A stretch of DNA of 64,000 nucleotides from Arthrobacter woluwensis (GCF_030816155.1 NZ_JAUSXR010000001.1:1674001-1738000), one strand, 5' to 3'. Positions 8,730-20,242 are shown, counted from the stretch's first letter. Notes: generated from the sequence alone by a model not told the origin. Translations and numbers: made by a program.

Positions 8730-9335
8730 ATGCCTGTCGCGCCCCAGCCGCTCGGACGACGCGAGCGGAACAAGCAGCAGAAGCTCGATCGCATCACCGC
8801 CGCGGCCGCCGAACTGTTCGCCGAACACGGAGTCGATGATGTCACGACGCAGCAGATCGCCGACAAGGCCGACATCGGCACCGGCACCCTGTTCCTCTAT
8901 GCCAGGACGAAGGGAGAGCTCCTCCTGCTCGTCCAGAACGCCCACTATGCCGAAGCGCTCGAGCGCGGCCGGACTGATGCAGAAGCGGCCTCGGAGACCC
9001 TCGACGCGGTGATGTGCATCGTGCGTCCCATCGTGGAATGCAACCGCGTCCAGGTCGACAACGGGCGCACCTACCTGCGGGAGATGGTCTTCGGGGACCC
9101 GGCCGAGCCGCACCACGCCGAGGCCCTGTCCATCGTCGCGCAGACCGAGGAGGCCATCGCCGGCGTCCTGGCCCGGGAGACGCCTGCCGGGCTCCCGGAG
9201 GCAGCGGCCACGGCACACATCATCTCGGCGATCATGTTCCTCAGCATGGCGGCAAGCGTGAACGCCGCCCTGAGCACCGAGGCGGTCGTGCAGGACATCA
9301 GGAGTCAGATCAGCGTTCTGCTGCCCGGCACGTGA
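8730..9335 (+). CDS. TetR family transcriptional regulator
   Basis: A 201-residue TetR-type repressor. The N-terminal DNA-binding domain reads RRERNKQQKLDRITAAAAEL and then the helix-turn-helix VTTQQIADKADIGTGTLFLY (about residues 35-60); the rest is the variable ligand-binding domain. The ATG at 8730 has GGGAGGAG five bases upstream. It lies 88 bp past the hydrolase gene with its own promoter-like element. The likely targets are itself and the oxidoreductase-hydrolase pair; this rests on context and on the shared motif. Confidence 0.92.
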   Translation: MPVAPQPLGRRERNKQQKLDRITAAAAELFAEHGVDDVTTQQIADKADIGTGTLFLYARTKGELLLLVQNAHYAEALERGRTDAEAASETLDAVMCIVRPIVECNRVQVDNGRTYLREMVFGDPAEPHHAEALSIVAQTEEAIAGVLARETPAGLPEAAATAHIISAIMFLSMAASVNAALSTEAVVQDIRSQISVLLPGT

Positions 9336-9343
9336 CCCGGTGA

Positions 9344-9385
9344 CGCGAATGCCCCGTCAGGCTGAAGCCTGACGGGGCATTCGCG
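9344..9385. terminator. perfect 19-bp bidirectional hairpin terminator
   Basis: Bases 9344-9362 and 9367-9385 are exact reverse complements with a TGAA loop, between the convergent tetR and aconitase genes. Confidence 0.85.
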
Positions 9386-9440
9386 GTGGATCCTGGAATG
9401 ACGGTGAGTCAGCTACCAGGTCCTCCGGTCTCCGAGCCGA

Positions 9441-12275
<2,835 letters not shown>

Positions 12276-12332
12276 ATAGCAGGACTCCTCTCGCAACACT
12301 TTCATCTTTGTCGCGTCACAGAACGCATGCTA

Positions 12333-12348
12333 GTTAGGTCTGCCTAAC
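12333..12348 (-). promoter_or_regulatory. iron-box-like palindrome (DtxR/IdeR type) upstream of acnA
   Basis: GTTAGGTCTGCCTAAC has perfect 6-bp arms. Placed against the mycobacterial/corynebacterial IdeR/DtxR consensus TTAGGTTAGGCTAACCTAA it agrees at about 13-14 of 19 positions, including both TTAGG/CCTAA-type halves. A TAGCAT hexamer directly downstream on the minus strand could be a -10 box; in that case the palindrome would fill the spacer. Confidence 0.55.
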
Positions 12349-12381
12349 CGTTCGTGACTGGCGCGCCACCCGCCGGATTCC

Positions 12382-12793
12382 TCACTGACCGGCGATGTTG
12401 ACCATCCACGTGACGCCGAACCGGTCCACGACCATGCCGAAGGTGTCGCCCCAGATCTGCCGTTCGAGCGGCATCACCACCTGCCCCGCCCTCGGAGAGT
12501 GCGTCCCAGTAGCCCTGCAGTTCCGCGGCGTCATCCCCCGAGAGACTCACCGAGAAACCGGCGTGGCCCGAGAACTGCATCTGGTTGGGGGTGTCCGCCG
12601 CCATCAGCGTGAAGCCCGCGGGGGTCTTGAGCAGCCCGTGCATGATCTTGTCAGCCTCGGCCGGGTCCTCGGACGCGTGGAACTCACCGAAGGTGTTGAG
12701 CGTCAGTTCACCGCCGAGCGCACCTTGATAGAACTCCATGGCCTGCCGGGCGTTGTCCTGGAAGTTCAGATACGGGTTGAGGTTCGATGCCAT
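12382..12793 (-). pseudogene. VOC family (PhnB-like glyoxalase) protein, frameshifted as sequenced
   Basis: A small PhnB-like vicinal-oxygen-chelate protein. It begins MASNLNPYLNFQDNARQAM from an ATG at 12793 with AAAGGAG six bases upstream. The frame is good up to WDALSEGG, then an extra base in the GGGG run at 12484-12487 shifts it; the uncorrected frame runs to 12344. Removing one G restores the family ending QVVMPLERQIWGDTFG...VTWMVNIAGQ with a stop at 12382, giving about 136 residues. Reaction unknown; PhnB-like members are mostly uncharacterised. The insertion is in a homopolymer and matches a pattern of similar insertions elsewhere in the window, so it may be a sequence error. Confidence 0.8.
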
Positions 12794-12875
12794 GACGGGC
12801 TCCTTTCGCGGCGCCGCCATGGCGCCCCACGGTCAAGCTACACCCGGTGTCAGCACCCCGCAATGGTCCCGGACG

Positions 12876-14216
12876 TCAGCCCTTCGGCAGGAGCAGGCCG
12901 ACCGTCTCGAGGTGGTGCGTATGGGGGTACAGGTCGAAGGCCCGCAGTCCGGCGAGCTCCCAGCCCTGGCCTTCGAAGAACTTCACATCGCGGGCGAACG
13001 ACGCCGGATCGCAGGACACGTAGGCGATGGCACGGGGACCGGACTCCACCAGCTGCTGGACGACGGTCCGGCCGGCGCCCGCGCGCGGCGGGTCCAGCAC
13101 GACGGCGTCGAGCCTCCGGGGCCTCTGCCGCAGCACGCGCTCGACCTTTCCCTGGACGATCTCGACATGCCGCTGACCGTGGAAGTTCTTCCGCGCGTCG
13201 CGGCTCGTGCCCGGGGCGCCCTCCACCGACAGCACGGCGCCGCCATCACCGACGGCCGCGGCCAAAGGGGCGGTGAAGAGGCCTGCGCCGGCGTACAGGT
13301 CGGCCACGGAGGCGCCTTCACGGAGGAAGCCGCCCTCACCCAGGAAGCCGGTCACGGCGTCCATGAGCGTCTGCGGCGCACGGCGGTGGATCTGCCAGAA
13401 ACCTTCGCCCGTCACGCGGTACTCGAAGCCGTTCACGCTCTCCCGCACCCAGGAGCGGCCCCGCCAGCGCAACAGCTGCTTGCTGGCCGGATCCATGACG
13501 GCGACGGAAACGCCGTCGGGGATCTGCGCGACGGCGCGGTTGAGGGCCTTCCCCTGCTCCTTCTCCCCCAGCGCCTCTTCGGGCCAGAGGATCACGAGGG
13601 GCTGCGAGCCGTTCGCCGGGGCCGCCACCTCGACGCGGGCGACGCCCTTCCACTGGTGATCCCACAAGCCGAGGTCGACGATCGCTTCGGAGGCGAGCGG
13701 CATGGACTCGACGGGCAGCACCTCGTCCGAGCGGTGAGCGTGCATGCCCAGGCGGCCGTCCGCCGTCACGGCGAAGGCCATCCTGGTCCGCCAGTGCAGG
13801 CCCTGGCCGGCGTCGTCCTCCACGGCCTCCACCACGGTGCTCCGGTCCAGACCCGCCAGGCGCTGGAGCTGCTCCGCGAGGACCGCCTCCTTGAGGCGCC
13901 GCTGGGCCGCCAGTGTGGCGTGGCCGAACTCCGCCCCGCCCAGGGGCTGCGCGGAGGTCCGCGCGGCGTCGAGCGCGGACGCCTGCCGCCACGGATGCTC
14001 CTGGCGGTCGGGAGACGCCTCCAGGACCTCGACGACGTCGCCACGCCAGAAACGAGCGTCCGGGGCCGACTCGGTCAGGCGGACCCGCACCTGCTCCCCC
14101 GGCAGACCGTGGCGGACGAACACCACCCGCGAGTCGTGGCGGGCCACCGTGTGTCCGCCGTGCGCGACGGGCCCCAGGGTGAGAGTGACGGTCTGCTCTG
14201 CGGAGTGTGGATTCAC
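12876..14216 (-). CDS. TRAM-domain RNA (uracil-5-)-methyltransferase, RumA/TrmA family
   Basis: A 446-residue SAM-dependent 5-methyluridine methyltransferase acting on rRNA or tRNA. An N-terminal TRAM (OB-like) domain covers about residues 5-65. The SAM site reads DLYAGAGLFTAPLA, LDPPRAGAG is the motif IV region, and the catalytic Cys is in VSCDPASFARDV near residue 398. The cysteines that hold the [4Fe-4S] cluster in RlmD are absent: the stretch after the TRAM domain (DRQEHPWRQASALDAARTS) has none. The chosen GTG at 14216 overlaps the stop of the upstream permease gene as GTGA, so the two genes are coupled. The exact target base cannot be told. Confidence 0.9.
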   Translation of the reverse strand: MNPHSAEQTVTLTLGPVAHGGHTVARHDSRVVFVRHGLPGEQVRVRLTESAPDARFWRGDVVEVLEASPDRQEHPWRQASALDAARTSAQPLGGAEFGHATLAAQRRLKEAVLAEQLQRLAGLDRSTVVEAVEDDAGQGLHWRTRMAFAVTADGRLGMHAHRSDEVLPVESMPLASEAIVDLGLWDHQWKGVARVEVAAPANGSQPLVILWPEEALGEKEQGKALNRAVAQIPDGVSVAVMDPASKQLLRWRGRSWVRESVNGFEYRVTGEGFWQIHRRAPQTLMDAVTGFLGEGGFLREGASVADLYAGAGLFTAPLAAAVGDGGAVLSVEGAPGTSRDARKNFHGQRHVEIVQGKVERVLRQRPRRLDAVVLDPPRAGAGRTVVQQLVESGPRAIAYVSCDPASFARDVKFFEGQGWELAGLRAFDLYPHTHHLETVGLLLPKG

Positions 14217-16225
14217 CTGAGTTCCTGCAATTGCTGGGCTTCCTTGGACGATTTGAGCTGCCAGGGCACACTGGCCACCATCACTCCGGGCTCGAAGTGC
14301 AGACGGGTCTTGATGCGCAGGGCGGTCTGGTTGTGCACCAGTTGCTCCCACCACTTGCCGACCACGTACTCAGGGATGTAGACGACAATCAGATCGCGCG
14401 GCGAGTCCTTCCGCATGTTCTTCACGTAATCGATGATCGGCGTGACCGTTTCGCGGTAGGGGCTGGCGAGGACGGTCAGCGGGACCGGGATGTCGAGCTT
14501 CTCCCAGTCCTCGACCGTCCGGGCCGTCTCCTCGGGGCTGATGTCCACGATCACGGCGTCGAGCTTCCACGGCCGGGAGGCGCGGGCATACGCGAGTGCA
14601 CGCAGCACCGGCTTCCGGACATGGGAGACCAACAGGACGGCGTGCACCCGGGACGGCAGTGCCCGCGGAGCGGAATCCTCGTCCACGGCCAGTTCCTTGG
14701 CGACGTTGTCGTAGTGCGCGCGGATGCTCCACATGATGAGGAACAGCACCAGCATGGCGAGCAGGGCGATCCAGGCGCCCTGCTCGAACTTGGTGATGAG
14801 CACGATGGTCAGCACCAGCGCGGTCATGCCGAAGCCCAGCATGTTGATGGTGCGGGACTTCATGAGCCGCAGCCGGGTGGCCTTGTCCCGGACCTTCTTG
14901 AGCTCACGGCCCCAGTGCCGGACCATGCCGAGCTGGCTCGCCGTGAAGGAGATGAACACGCCCACGATGTAGAGCTGGATCAGCTTCGTGACGTCGGCGT
15001 TGAAAGCCAGGATGAGGACAAGCGCGCCCGCGGCGAGAGCCAGGACGCCGTTGCTGTACGCGAGACGGTCGCCACGGGTCTTGAGCTGGCGCGGCAGGTA
15101 GCCGTCCTGCGCGAGGATCGAGCCGAGGACCGGGAAGCCGTTGAACGCCGTGTTGGAGGCGAACACCAGGATGACGCCCGTGGCCGCCACGATGACGTAG
15201 AAGGGGATGGATCCCGCGCCGAACACCGTCTGCGCGATCTGGCTGATCGCCGGGTTCTGGATGTATCCCTCAGGAAGCGGCTTGCCGTCCTTCAGGAACT
15301 CCGTGGCGGGGTCCAGCACGATATGGACCTTGGTGGCGTTGGCCAGGAAGAGGATGCCCGCGAGCATGGTCGTCGCGATGACTCCGAGCAGGAGCAGCGT
15401 GGTGGCCGCGTTCTTGCTCTTGGGTTTCTGGAAGTTGGGGACGCCGTTGCTGATCGCCTCCACACCGGTCAGAGCCGCGGCGCCCGAGGAGAAGGCCCGC
15501 AGCAGCAGGAACGCCCCGGCGAGGCCGACCAGCCCCTGATCGAAGTGGCTCTCCGGGACGATCTCGAACGCCGCGGACTCGGCCAGTCCCAGCGTGCCCG
15601 TGGCGGCCTGGACGGCGCCCACGAGTGACATGCCGATGATGGCCGCCATGAAGATGTAGGTGGGCAGGGCGAAGACCGAACCGGCCTCCTTGATGCCCCG
15701 CAGATTGATCAGTGCCAGCACCACGACGCCGAGCGTCGCGATCAGCGCCTGGCTCCCGTGCAGGGACGGCACGGCCGTGGCCAGGTAGTTGGCGGCGGAG
15801 GACATGGACACGGCCACCGTGAGGACGTAATCCACCAGAAGCGCGGACGCGACGGTCAGACCCGCGAACTTGCCGAGGTTCACATTCGCGATCTCGTAGT
15901 CGCCACCGCCCGAGGGGTAGGCGTGCACGTTCTGCCGGTAGGACGCCACCACGGTCAGCAGGACGACGGCGACCGCCAGCCCGACCCACGGGGACAGCGC
16001 GACGGCGGAGACCCCGGCCAGCGCCAGGGTCAGGAGGATCTCATCGGGGGCGTAGGCCACGGAGGACAGGGCGTCCGAGGCGAAAACCGGCAATGCGATG
16101 CGCTTGGGAAGCAGAGTATGGGCCAGACGGTCGTTGCGGAACGGCCGGCCGACGATCACCCGCTTGACCGCATTCAGAAGTGACAGCACCTGACTACGGT
16201 AGTCTGCGCGGTGCCCCTGTGTCAT
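14213..16225 (-). CDS. APC-superfamily permease, KimA-like (probable K+ importer)
   Basis: A 670-residue membrane protein with about twelve hydrophobic segments and a C-terminal cytoplasmic domain of about 130 residues. It closely resembles KimA (YdaO) of Bacillus: ASDALSSVAYAPDEIL near the first helix, SYRQNVHAYPSGGGDYEIA, LLVDYVLTVAVS and LLRAFSSGAAALTGVEAIS. KimA is a proton-coupled high-affinity potassium importer of the KUP branch, controlled in Bacillus by c-di-AMP through its cytoplasmic part. The start at 16225 (MTQGHRADYRSQ) fits the family; longer N-terminal reading frames run into the divergent gene. It is transcribed away from two TrkA genes, which supports a potassium role. Older annotation would call it an amino acid permease. 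Confidence 0.8.
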   Translation of the reverse strand: MTQGHRADYRSQVLSLLNAVKRVIVGRPFRNDRLAHTLLPKRIALPVFASDALSSVAYAPDEILLTLALAGVSAVALSPWVGLAVAVVLLTVVASYRQNVHAYPSGGGDYEIANVNLGKFAGLTVASALLVDYVLTVAVSMSSAANYLATAVPSLHGSQALIATLGVVVLALINLRGIKEAGSVFALPTYIFMAAIIGMSLVGAVQAATGTLGLAESAAFEIVPESHFDQGLVGLAGAFLLLRAFSSGAAALTGVEAISNGVPNFQKPKSKNAATTLLLLGVIATTMLAGILFLANATKVHIVLDPATEFLKDGKPLPEGYIQNPAISQIAQTVFGAGSIPFYVIVAATGVILVFASNTAFNGFPVLGSILAQDGYLPRQLKTRGDRLAYSNGVLALAAGALVLILAFNADVTKLIQLYIVGVFISFTASQLGMVRHWGRELKKVRDKATRLRLMKSRTINMLGFGMTALVLTIVLITKFEQGAWIALLAMLVLFLIMWSIRAHYDNVAKELAVDEDSAPRALPSRVHAVLLVSHVRKPVLRALAYARASRPWKLDAVIVDISPEETARTVEDWEKLDIPVPLTVLASPYRETVTPIIDYVKNMRKDSPRDLIVVYIPEYVVGKWWEQLVHNQTALRIKTRLHFEPGVMVASVPWQLKSSKEAQQLQELR

Positions 16226-16340
16226 GACGGACCGAAATCTCCCGGCCTCCGCGGCACGGATGACGCACCGCCCCGGATACAGTGGTGTTCTGATCCGTAC
16301 GGATGCGCACCCGCCATCCGCAGAATTGAAGGAATGGTTC

Positions 16341-17015
16341 GTGGCGCATTTCGTCATCATGGGCTGTGGCCGTGTGGGCGCGACCCTGGCCCACACACTG
16401 GAGGACTCCGGCCACAGCGTGGCCATCATCGACCAGGACGAGCGGGCCTTCCGGCGCCTGCGCAACGGCTTCCAGGGCCGCAAGGTCACCGGCGTCGGCT
16501 TCGACCGGGACACGCTGCGGCACGCCGGGGTGGAGGAGGCGTACGCCTTCGCTGCCGTCTCCAGCGGTGACAACTCCAACATCCTTGCCACCCGCGTGGC
16601 CCGCGAGACCTTCCACGTCCCCCACGTGGTGGCGCGGATCTACGACCCGGGTCGCGCCGAGATCTATCAGCGGCTGGGCATCCCCACGGTGGCCGCGGTG
16701 AAGTGGAGCGCCGACCAGGTGCTGCGCCGCATCCTCCCGGAACAGTCCATCACCGGCGATTTCCGTGAGCCGTCCGGGCGTCTGGTCCTGACAGAGCTCG
16801 CCGTGGACCACGGCTGGGAGGGCCGTCCTCTGACCGAACTCGAGGAGGCCGCGGACATCCGCGTGGCGTACCTGACCCGTTTCGGGGAAGGCGCCATGGT
16901 GCACCCCGACTCGCGCTTCCAGGAAGGCGACAGCCTCCATGCCATCGTCCCCGTGAAGCGGCTCGACGCCGTGACCCGGATCCTCTCCAAGGCACCCGTG
17001 AAGGAAGCAGAGTGA
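16341..17015 (+). CDS. TrkA-type potassium channel/transporter regulatory subunit (first of pair)
   Basis: A 224-residue TrkA/CeoB-type protein: an N-terminal RCK (Rossmann) NAD-binding domain with MGCGRVGATLAHTLEDSGH and the acidic IIDQDE at the end of strand 2, then a TrkA_C domain from about residue 135. Such proteins sit in the cytoplasm and gate K+ transporters in response to nucleotides. The start is GTG at 16341 with GAAGGAA about 6 nt upstream. The stop overlaps the start of the second TrkA gene (GTGA). No TrkH/TrkG channel gene is adjacent; the nearest transporter is the divergent KimA-like permease 115 bp away. Confidence 0.9.
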   Translation: MAHFVIMGCGRVGATLAHTLEDSGHSVAIIDQDERAFRRLRNGFQGRKVTGVGFDRDTLRHAGVEEAYAFAAVSSGDNSNILATRVARETFHVPHVVARIYDPGRAEIYQRLGIPTVAAVKWSADQVLRRILPEQSITGDFREPSGRLVLTELAVDHGWEGRPLTELEEAADIRVAYLTRFGEGAMVHPDSRFQEGDSLHAIVPVKRLDAVTRILSKAPVKEAE

Positions 17016-17734
17016 AAGTCGTGATCGTCGGCGCGGGAAGCGTCGGAAGCTCCATCGCCCGGGAACTCCTGGGCCACAGCCACGAGGTGCTGCTGATCGA
17101 CCTCAAGCCCGAGGTGATCGGCCGCAGCGGCCTGCGCGGCGCGCACTGGCTGGTGGGCGACGCCTGCGAACTCAGTGTGCTGAAGGAAGCCCGCCTGGAC
17201 GACGCCGACGTGGTGGTCTCCGCCTCGGGCGATGACAAGGTGAACCTCGTGGTCTCCCTGCTGGCCAAGACCGAGTTCGGCGTGGGCCGGACGGTGGGCC
17301 GCGTGAACAATCCGAAGAACGGGTGGATGTTCGACGACTCCTGGGGCGTGGACGTCGCGGTCAACACCCCGCAGCTCATGACGGCCCTCGTGGAGGAAGC
17401 CGTGGAGATCGGCGACGTGGTCCGCCTCCTGACGCTCCAGACGGGAGTCTCCTCCCTGGTCGAGTTCACCGTGCCGCATGACGCCTCGTTCATCGGCTCC
17501 ACTGTCGGCGACATCGACTGGCCACAGGATGCCACTCTCGTCGCCATCCTCCGGGATCAGGCTCCCATCACGCCGAGCCGCGACGACGTCATCGAGGGCG
17601 GTGACGAGCTCTTCTTCGTCACGACCCTCGCGGCCGAGGACGAACTCCGCCAGCTCCTCTCGGCGGCCCACACGAGCGAATCCGCGCCGGAATCCGCGGC
17701 GGCTTCCCAGTACGACGACGGCTTCGACGGCTGA
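17012..17734 (+). CDS. TrkA-type potassium regulatory subunit (second of pair)
   Basis: A 240-residue TrkA/CeoC-type protein: MKVVIVGAGSVGSSIARELL is the NAD-binding glycine motif, LLIDLKPE the strand-2 acid, and a TrkA_C domain follows from about residue 140 (LVEFTVPHDASFIG). It starts with GTG overlapping the upstream stop by 4 bp, so translation is coupled and a hetero-oligomer with the first TrkA is likely, as with CeoB/CeoC of mycobacteria. A 23-bp hairpin follows. Confidence 0.9.
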   Translation: MKVVIVGAGSVGSSIARELLGHSHEVLLIDLKPEVIGRSGLRGAHWLVGDACELSVLKEARLDDADVVVSASGDDKVNLVVSLLAKTEFGVGRTVGRVNNPKNGWMFDDSWGVDVAVNTPQLMTALVEEAVEIGDVVRLLTLQTGVSSLVEFTVPHDASFIGSTVGDIDWPQDATLVAILRDQAPITPSRDDVIEGGDELFFVTTLAAEDELRQLLSAAHTSESAPESAAASQYDDGFDG

Positions 17735-17754
17735 GCGGAACACCCTCTCCGGAC

Positions 17755-17804
17755 ACGACGACGGCGGGGCGCGGCGATTGTTCGCCGCGCCCCGCCGTCG
17801 TCGT
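17755..17804. terminator. perfect 23-bp bidirectional hairpin terminator
   Basis: Bases 17755-17777 and 17782-17804 are exact reverse complements around TTGT, between the convergent trkA pair and the DUF3159 gene. Confidence 0.88.
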
Positions 17805-17824
17805 ACCGCCATGTCAGGGGACCG

Positions 17825-18598
17825 TCAGGAGTCCTGTGCTCGCTCCTCGACGGGAGCCGCGGGCCTGCTGAGCAGCCACGCGAGCCACAGCCCGAGCACG
17901 TACAGCGGTGTCCCCATGATCAGACGCGTGGTCCCGAGGGCGGTGAGGCCGGCGTCGCCCATGAAGTACAGCGGAAGCTGGACGGCCAGGCGCAGGCCGA
18001 AGATCGCGATGATGACCCAGGTCGCGAGGGTGTAGCGCTTGAGACGCGCCGGGTCCTGGCGCCAGTGCACCCCCTCGTTCCGCAGGAAGCCGAACAGGAG
18101 CCCCGCCAGAGGCCACTTCACGATGATGGAGACGAGAAGCGCCAGGAGGTAGCCGCCGTTCGTGAAAAACCCCGGCACGTAGAAGTCGGAGGCCTTGCCC
18201 GTGCTCTGCGCGACCCAGGCCGAGATCGCGACACCCACCACGCCGGCCAGCGCCATGGTGAGCTTCTGCTTCTGGATCAGGCGGAGTGCCGCGAACACCG
18301 CGCTCACGCCCAGGGCCACGCCCAGGCCCCAGCCGAGGGATTCCGTGACGGTGTACAGGACCAGGAACACCAGGCCCGGCAGGATGCTCTCGCAGATCCC
18401 CTGCCAGCCGCCCGCCGTGCGCAGCAGGTCGACCCGGCCGTCCTCATGGTGATGGACGCCGGCAGCGGCGGCCACGCTCCGGGCCAGGTCCTGCTTGTCG
18501 GGGCCCGGGTTCCCGGGGTCCGGGCGTGCGGCGCCGCCTGCCGGGGTGGCGGGCGCGGCTGCGCCGGGCTCCACCGTGTTCCGGTCCTCAGTGCTCAT
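17825..18598 (-). CDS. DUF3159 integral membrane protein
   Basis: A protein of 257 residues from the ATG at 18598. After a Pro/Gly/Ala-rich N-terminal tail it has a short amphipathic part (VDLLRTAGGWQGICESILPG) and then about six transmembrane segments, the DUF3159 layout. Function unknown. An in-frame ATG at 18664, 4 nt after the upstream stop, would add 22 residues that look non-protein-like. It is the last gene of the dut-DUF3710-OB-DUF3159 run, an arrangement I know from other actinobacteria, and is followed by a long hairpin. Confidence 0.85.
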   Translation of the reverse strand: MSTEDRNTVEPGAAAPATPAGGAARPDPGNPGPDKQDLARSVAAAAGVHHHEDGRVDLLRTAGGWQGICESILPGLVFLVLYTVTESLGWGLGVALGVSAVFAALRLIQKQKLTMALAGVVGVAISAWVAQSTGKASDFYVPGFFTNGGYLLALLVSIIVKWPLAGLLFGFLRNEGVHWRQDPARLKRYTLATWVIIAIFGLRLAVQLPLYFMGDAGLTALGTTRLIMGTPLYVLGLWLAWLLSRPAAPVEERAQDS

Positions 18599-18667
18599 GG
18601 GTTGCTGGCCTTTCCAGACGCCGTGCGGATCCGGACCGGTGCGGTCAGGATCGTCGGGGTGCATGCC

Positions 18668-18994
18668 TCAGTGTTCGCCGGCCGAGATGATCTCGTAGCC
18701 GGGGTTGATGATCGTGGCCAGGCCGCTCCTCGAAGTGAGCATGCCGCGGACGCGCAGCGTGGAACCGGGCTCGATGCCGCCGACGGACCGGCGGCCCAGC
18801 CACAGCAGACGGATGTCCGCCACCGAGCGGTCCCCCGGGGGAACCGGAAGGTCAGGCCCGCTCACTTCCCCCAGACGCGCCGTGAAGCGCGGCTTGCTGG
18901 TCTTGGGTTCCAGAGTGACCGAGGAGATCCGGCCCACCCATTCACCACGGACCCGCGCGACGGGTCCGTGGCCAGGGATGTTCGGTTCCGCCAT
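18668..18994 (-). CDS. OB-fold nucleic acid-binding domain protein
   Basis: A small 108-residue protein with an OB-fold pattern: RVRGEWVGRISSVTLEP, then FTARLGEV, IRLLWLGRR and GSTLRVRGMLTS as successive strands. Actinobacterial proteins of this type are called OB-fold nucleic acid-binding proteins, but a ligand has not been shown to my knowledge. It starts 5 bp after the DUF3710 stop and stops 3 bp before the alternative DUF3159 start, so it is almost certainly cotranscribed with both. Confidence 0.85.
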   Translation of the reverse strand: MAEPNIPGHGPVARVRGEWVGRISSVTLEPKTSKPRFTARLGEVSGPDLPVPPGDRSVADIRLLWLGRRSVGGIEPGSTLRVRGMLTSRSGLATIINPGYEIISAGEH

Positions 18995-18999
18995 GGGGA

Positions 19000-19707
19000 T
19001 CAGCCGATCTCGGTGATCTCGGGCCCTCGTTCGGGAGCCTGGAGGGACGGCCTGCCGTCCTCAGCCTGCGGGGCCTCCGTGGGCGCCTTCGGCATGGTGA
19101 GGGGCAGCAGCTCCCGCGGCGGCATCGGGCTGTCGCCGCGCACCACCACGAGGGCCCGGAACAGTTCCTCGAGTTCCGTGGCGGCTTCCCGCTGGATGGC
19201 CGCGGGACCGCTGAAGACGCCGCGCAGGAACCAGCGGGGGCCGTCGACGCCGACGAACCGAGCCACGCGGTAACCGGCCGTGCCGTCCGGGGCTTCCGCC
19301 GGGACACTTGCAATGAGTTCCGAGCCCAGAGTGCCCTCGAGCTCGTCGATCTGTCCGCCCTGGCTGCGCACGGACTCGGCGATCTGCTCGCGGATCTCGG
19401 GCCACAGGCCCTCGGAACGGGGAGCGGCGAACGCCTGGACCTGAACGGAGGAGTCACCGATGTCCAGGGACACCGCGATGACCCGCTGGCTGGATTCCTC
19501 CACTTCGAGCCGGAGCTCCAGACCGGGCCGCGGCGAGACGAGAATCGCGCCGAGGTCGAGGTATTCCTCGCGGTCCTCGATCTCGTGGACGTCGAAGGGC
19601 CCGCTCGTGGAGCGGCCTTCCGTGTCCTGCTCCTCGATCACGGACTCACTGGGGGTGAGGACTTCGTCGGATTCACGCTGGGACTTGCGGGACCTGCCGA
19701 ATAGCAT
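19000..19707 (-). CDS. DUF3710 family protein
   Basis: A 235-residue DUF3710 protein: a charged N-terminus (MLFGRSRKSQRESDE), an acidic linker, then the conserved core with YLDLGAILV, VQVQAFAAPR, GTLGSELIA and RWFLRGVFSGPAA. No membrane segment. Function unknown; it is conserved next to dut in actinobacteria. The gene lies 48 bp after dut on the same strand and 5 bp before the OB-fold gene. Confidence 0.88.
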   Translation of the reverse strand: MLFGRSRKSQRESDEVLTPSESVIEEQDTEGRSTSGPFDVHEIEDREEYLDLGAILVSPRPGLELRLEVEESSQRVIAVSLDIGDSSVQVQAFAAPRSEGLWPEIREQIAESVRSQGGQIDELEGTLGSELIASVPAEAPDGTAGYRVARFVGVDGPRWFLRGVFSGPAAIQREAATELEELFRALVVVRGDSPMPPRELLPLTMPKAPTEAPQAEDGRPSLQAPERGPEITEIG

Positions 19708-19755
19708 GCGGGGTTCTCCTCAGGGGCGCCGTGGTGCCGTGGTTAGGGGGTGCGT

Positions 19756-20229
19756 TCAGGCGTGCGCACCGGCGAAACCGCCGGTGGATCCGAAGCCGCC
19801 AGCGCCGCGGACCGAGTCCGGCAGCTCACTCACGGCGACGAAACGGGCGTGTTCCACGCGCTGAATCACCATCTGTGCGATTCTATCGCCGCGGCGCAGA
19901 TCGATCGCGTGCTCACGGTCCGTGTTGATCAGGGTGACGGCGATTTCCCCGCGGTAGCCCGCATCGACGGTGCCGGGTGCGTTGACGATGCTGAGCCCCT
20001 GCTTGGTGGCCAGACCGGACCGCGGGTGGATCAGGGCCACGTAACCGAACGGCAGGGCGATGGAGACGCCGGTCGGGACCAGCCGCCGCTCCCCCGGCTC
20101 CAGGTGCACATCCACCCGGGCCCGCAGATCGGCTCCGGCGTCGCCCGGCTGGGCGTACGACGGCGGCTCGAGCCCGTCGTCGAGCATGCGGAGTTCAACA
20201 TCAAGAGTGTGCGGTTGGGGTTCAGTCAC
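19756..20229 (-). CDS. dut: deoxyuridine 5'-triphosphate nucleotidohydrolase
   Basis: dUTPase hydrolyses dUTP to dUMP and pyrophosphate, keeping uracil out of DNA and supplying thymidylate synthesis. All five trimeric dUTPase motifs are present in the 157 residues: [41 protein letters not shown] and the C-terminal [10 protein letters not shown] arm. The GTG at 20229 follows a TAGGCT -10-like box by 7 nt, which suggests a leaderless transcript. It leads the dut-DUF3710-OB-DUF3159 run. Confidence 0.97.
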   Translation of the reverse strand: MTEPQPHTLDVELRMLDDGLEPPSYAQPGDAGADLRARVDVHLEPGERRLVPTGVSIALPFGYVALIHPRSGLATKQGLSIVNAPGTVDAGYRGEIAVTLINTDREHAIDLRRGDRIAQMVIQRVEHARFVAVSELPDSVRGAGGFGSTGGFAGAHA

Positions 20230-20236
20230 GGGATCA

Positions 20237-20242
20237 AGCCTA
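20237..20242 (-). promoter_or_regulatory. -10 box of leaderless promoter (dut)
   Basis: TAGGCT on the minus strand ends 7 nt before the dut GTG. No Shine-Dalgarno sequence fits in between. Confidence 0.5.
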
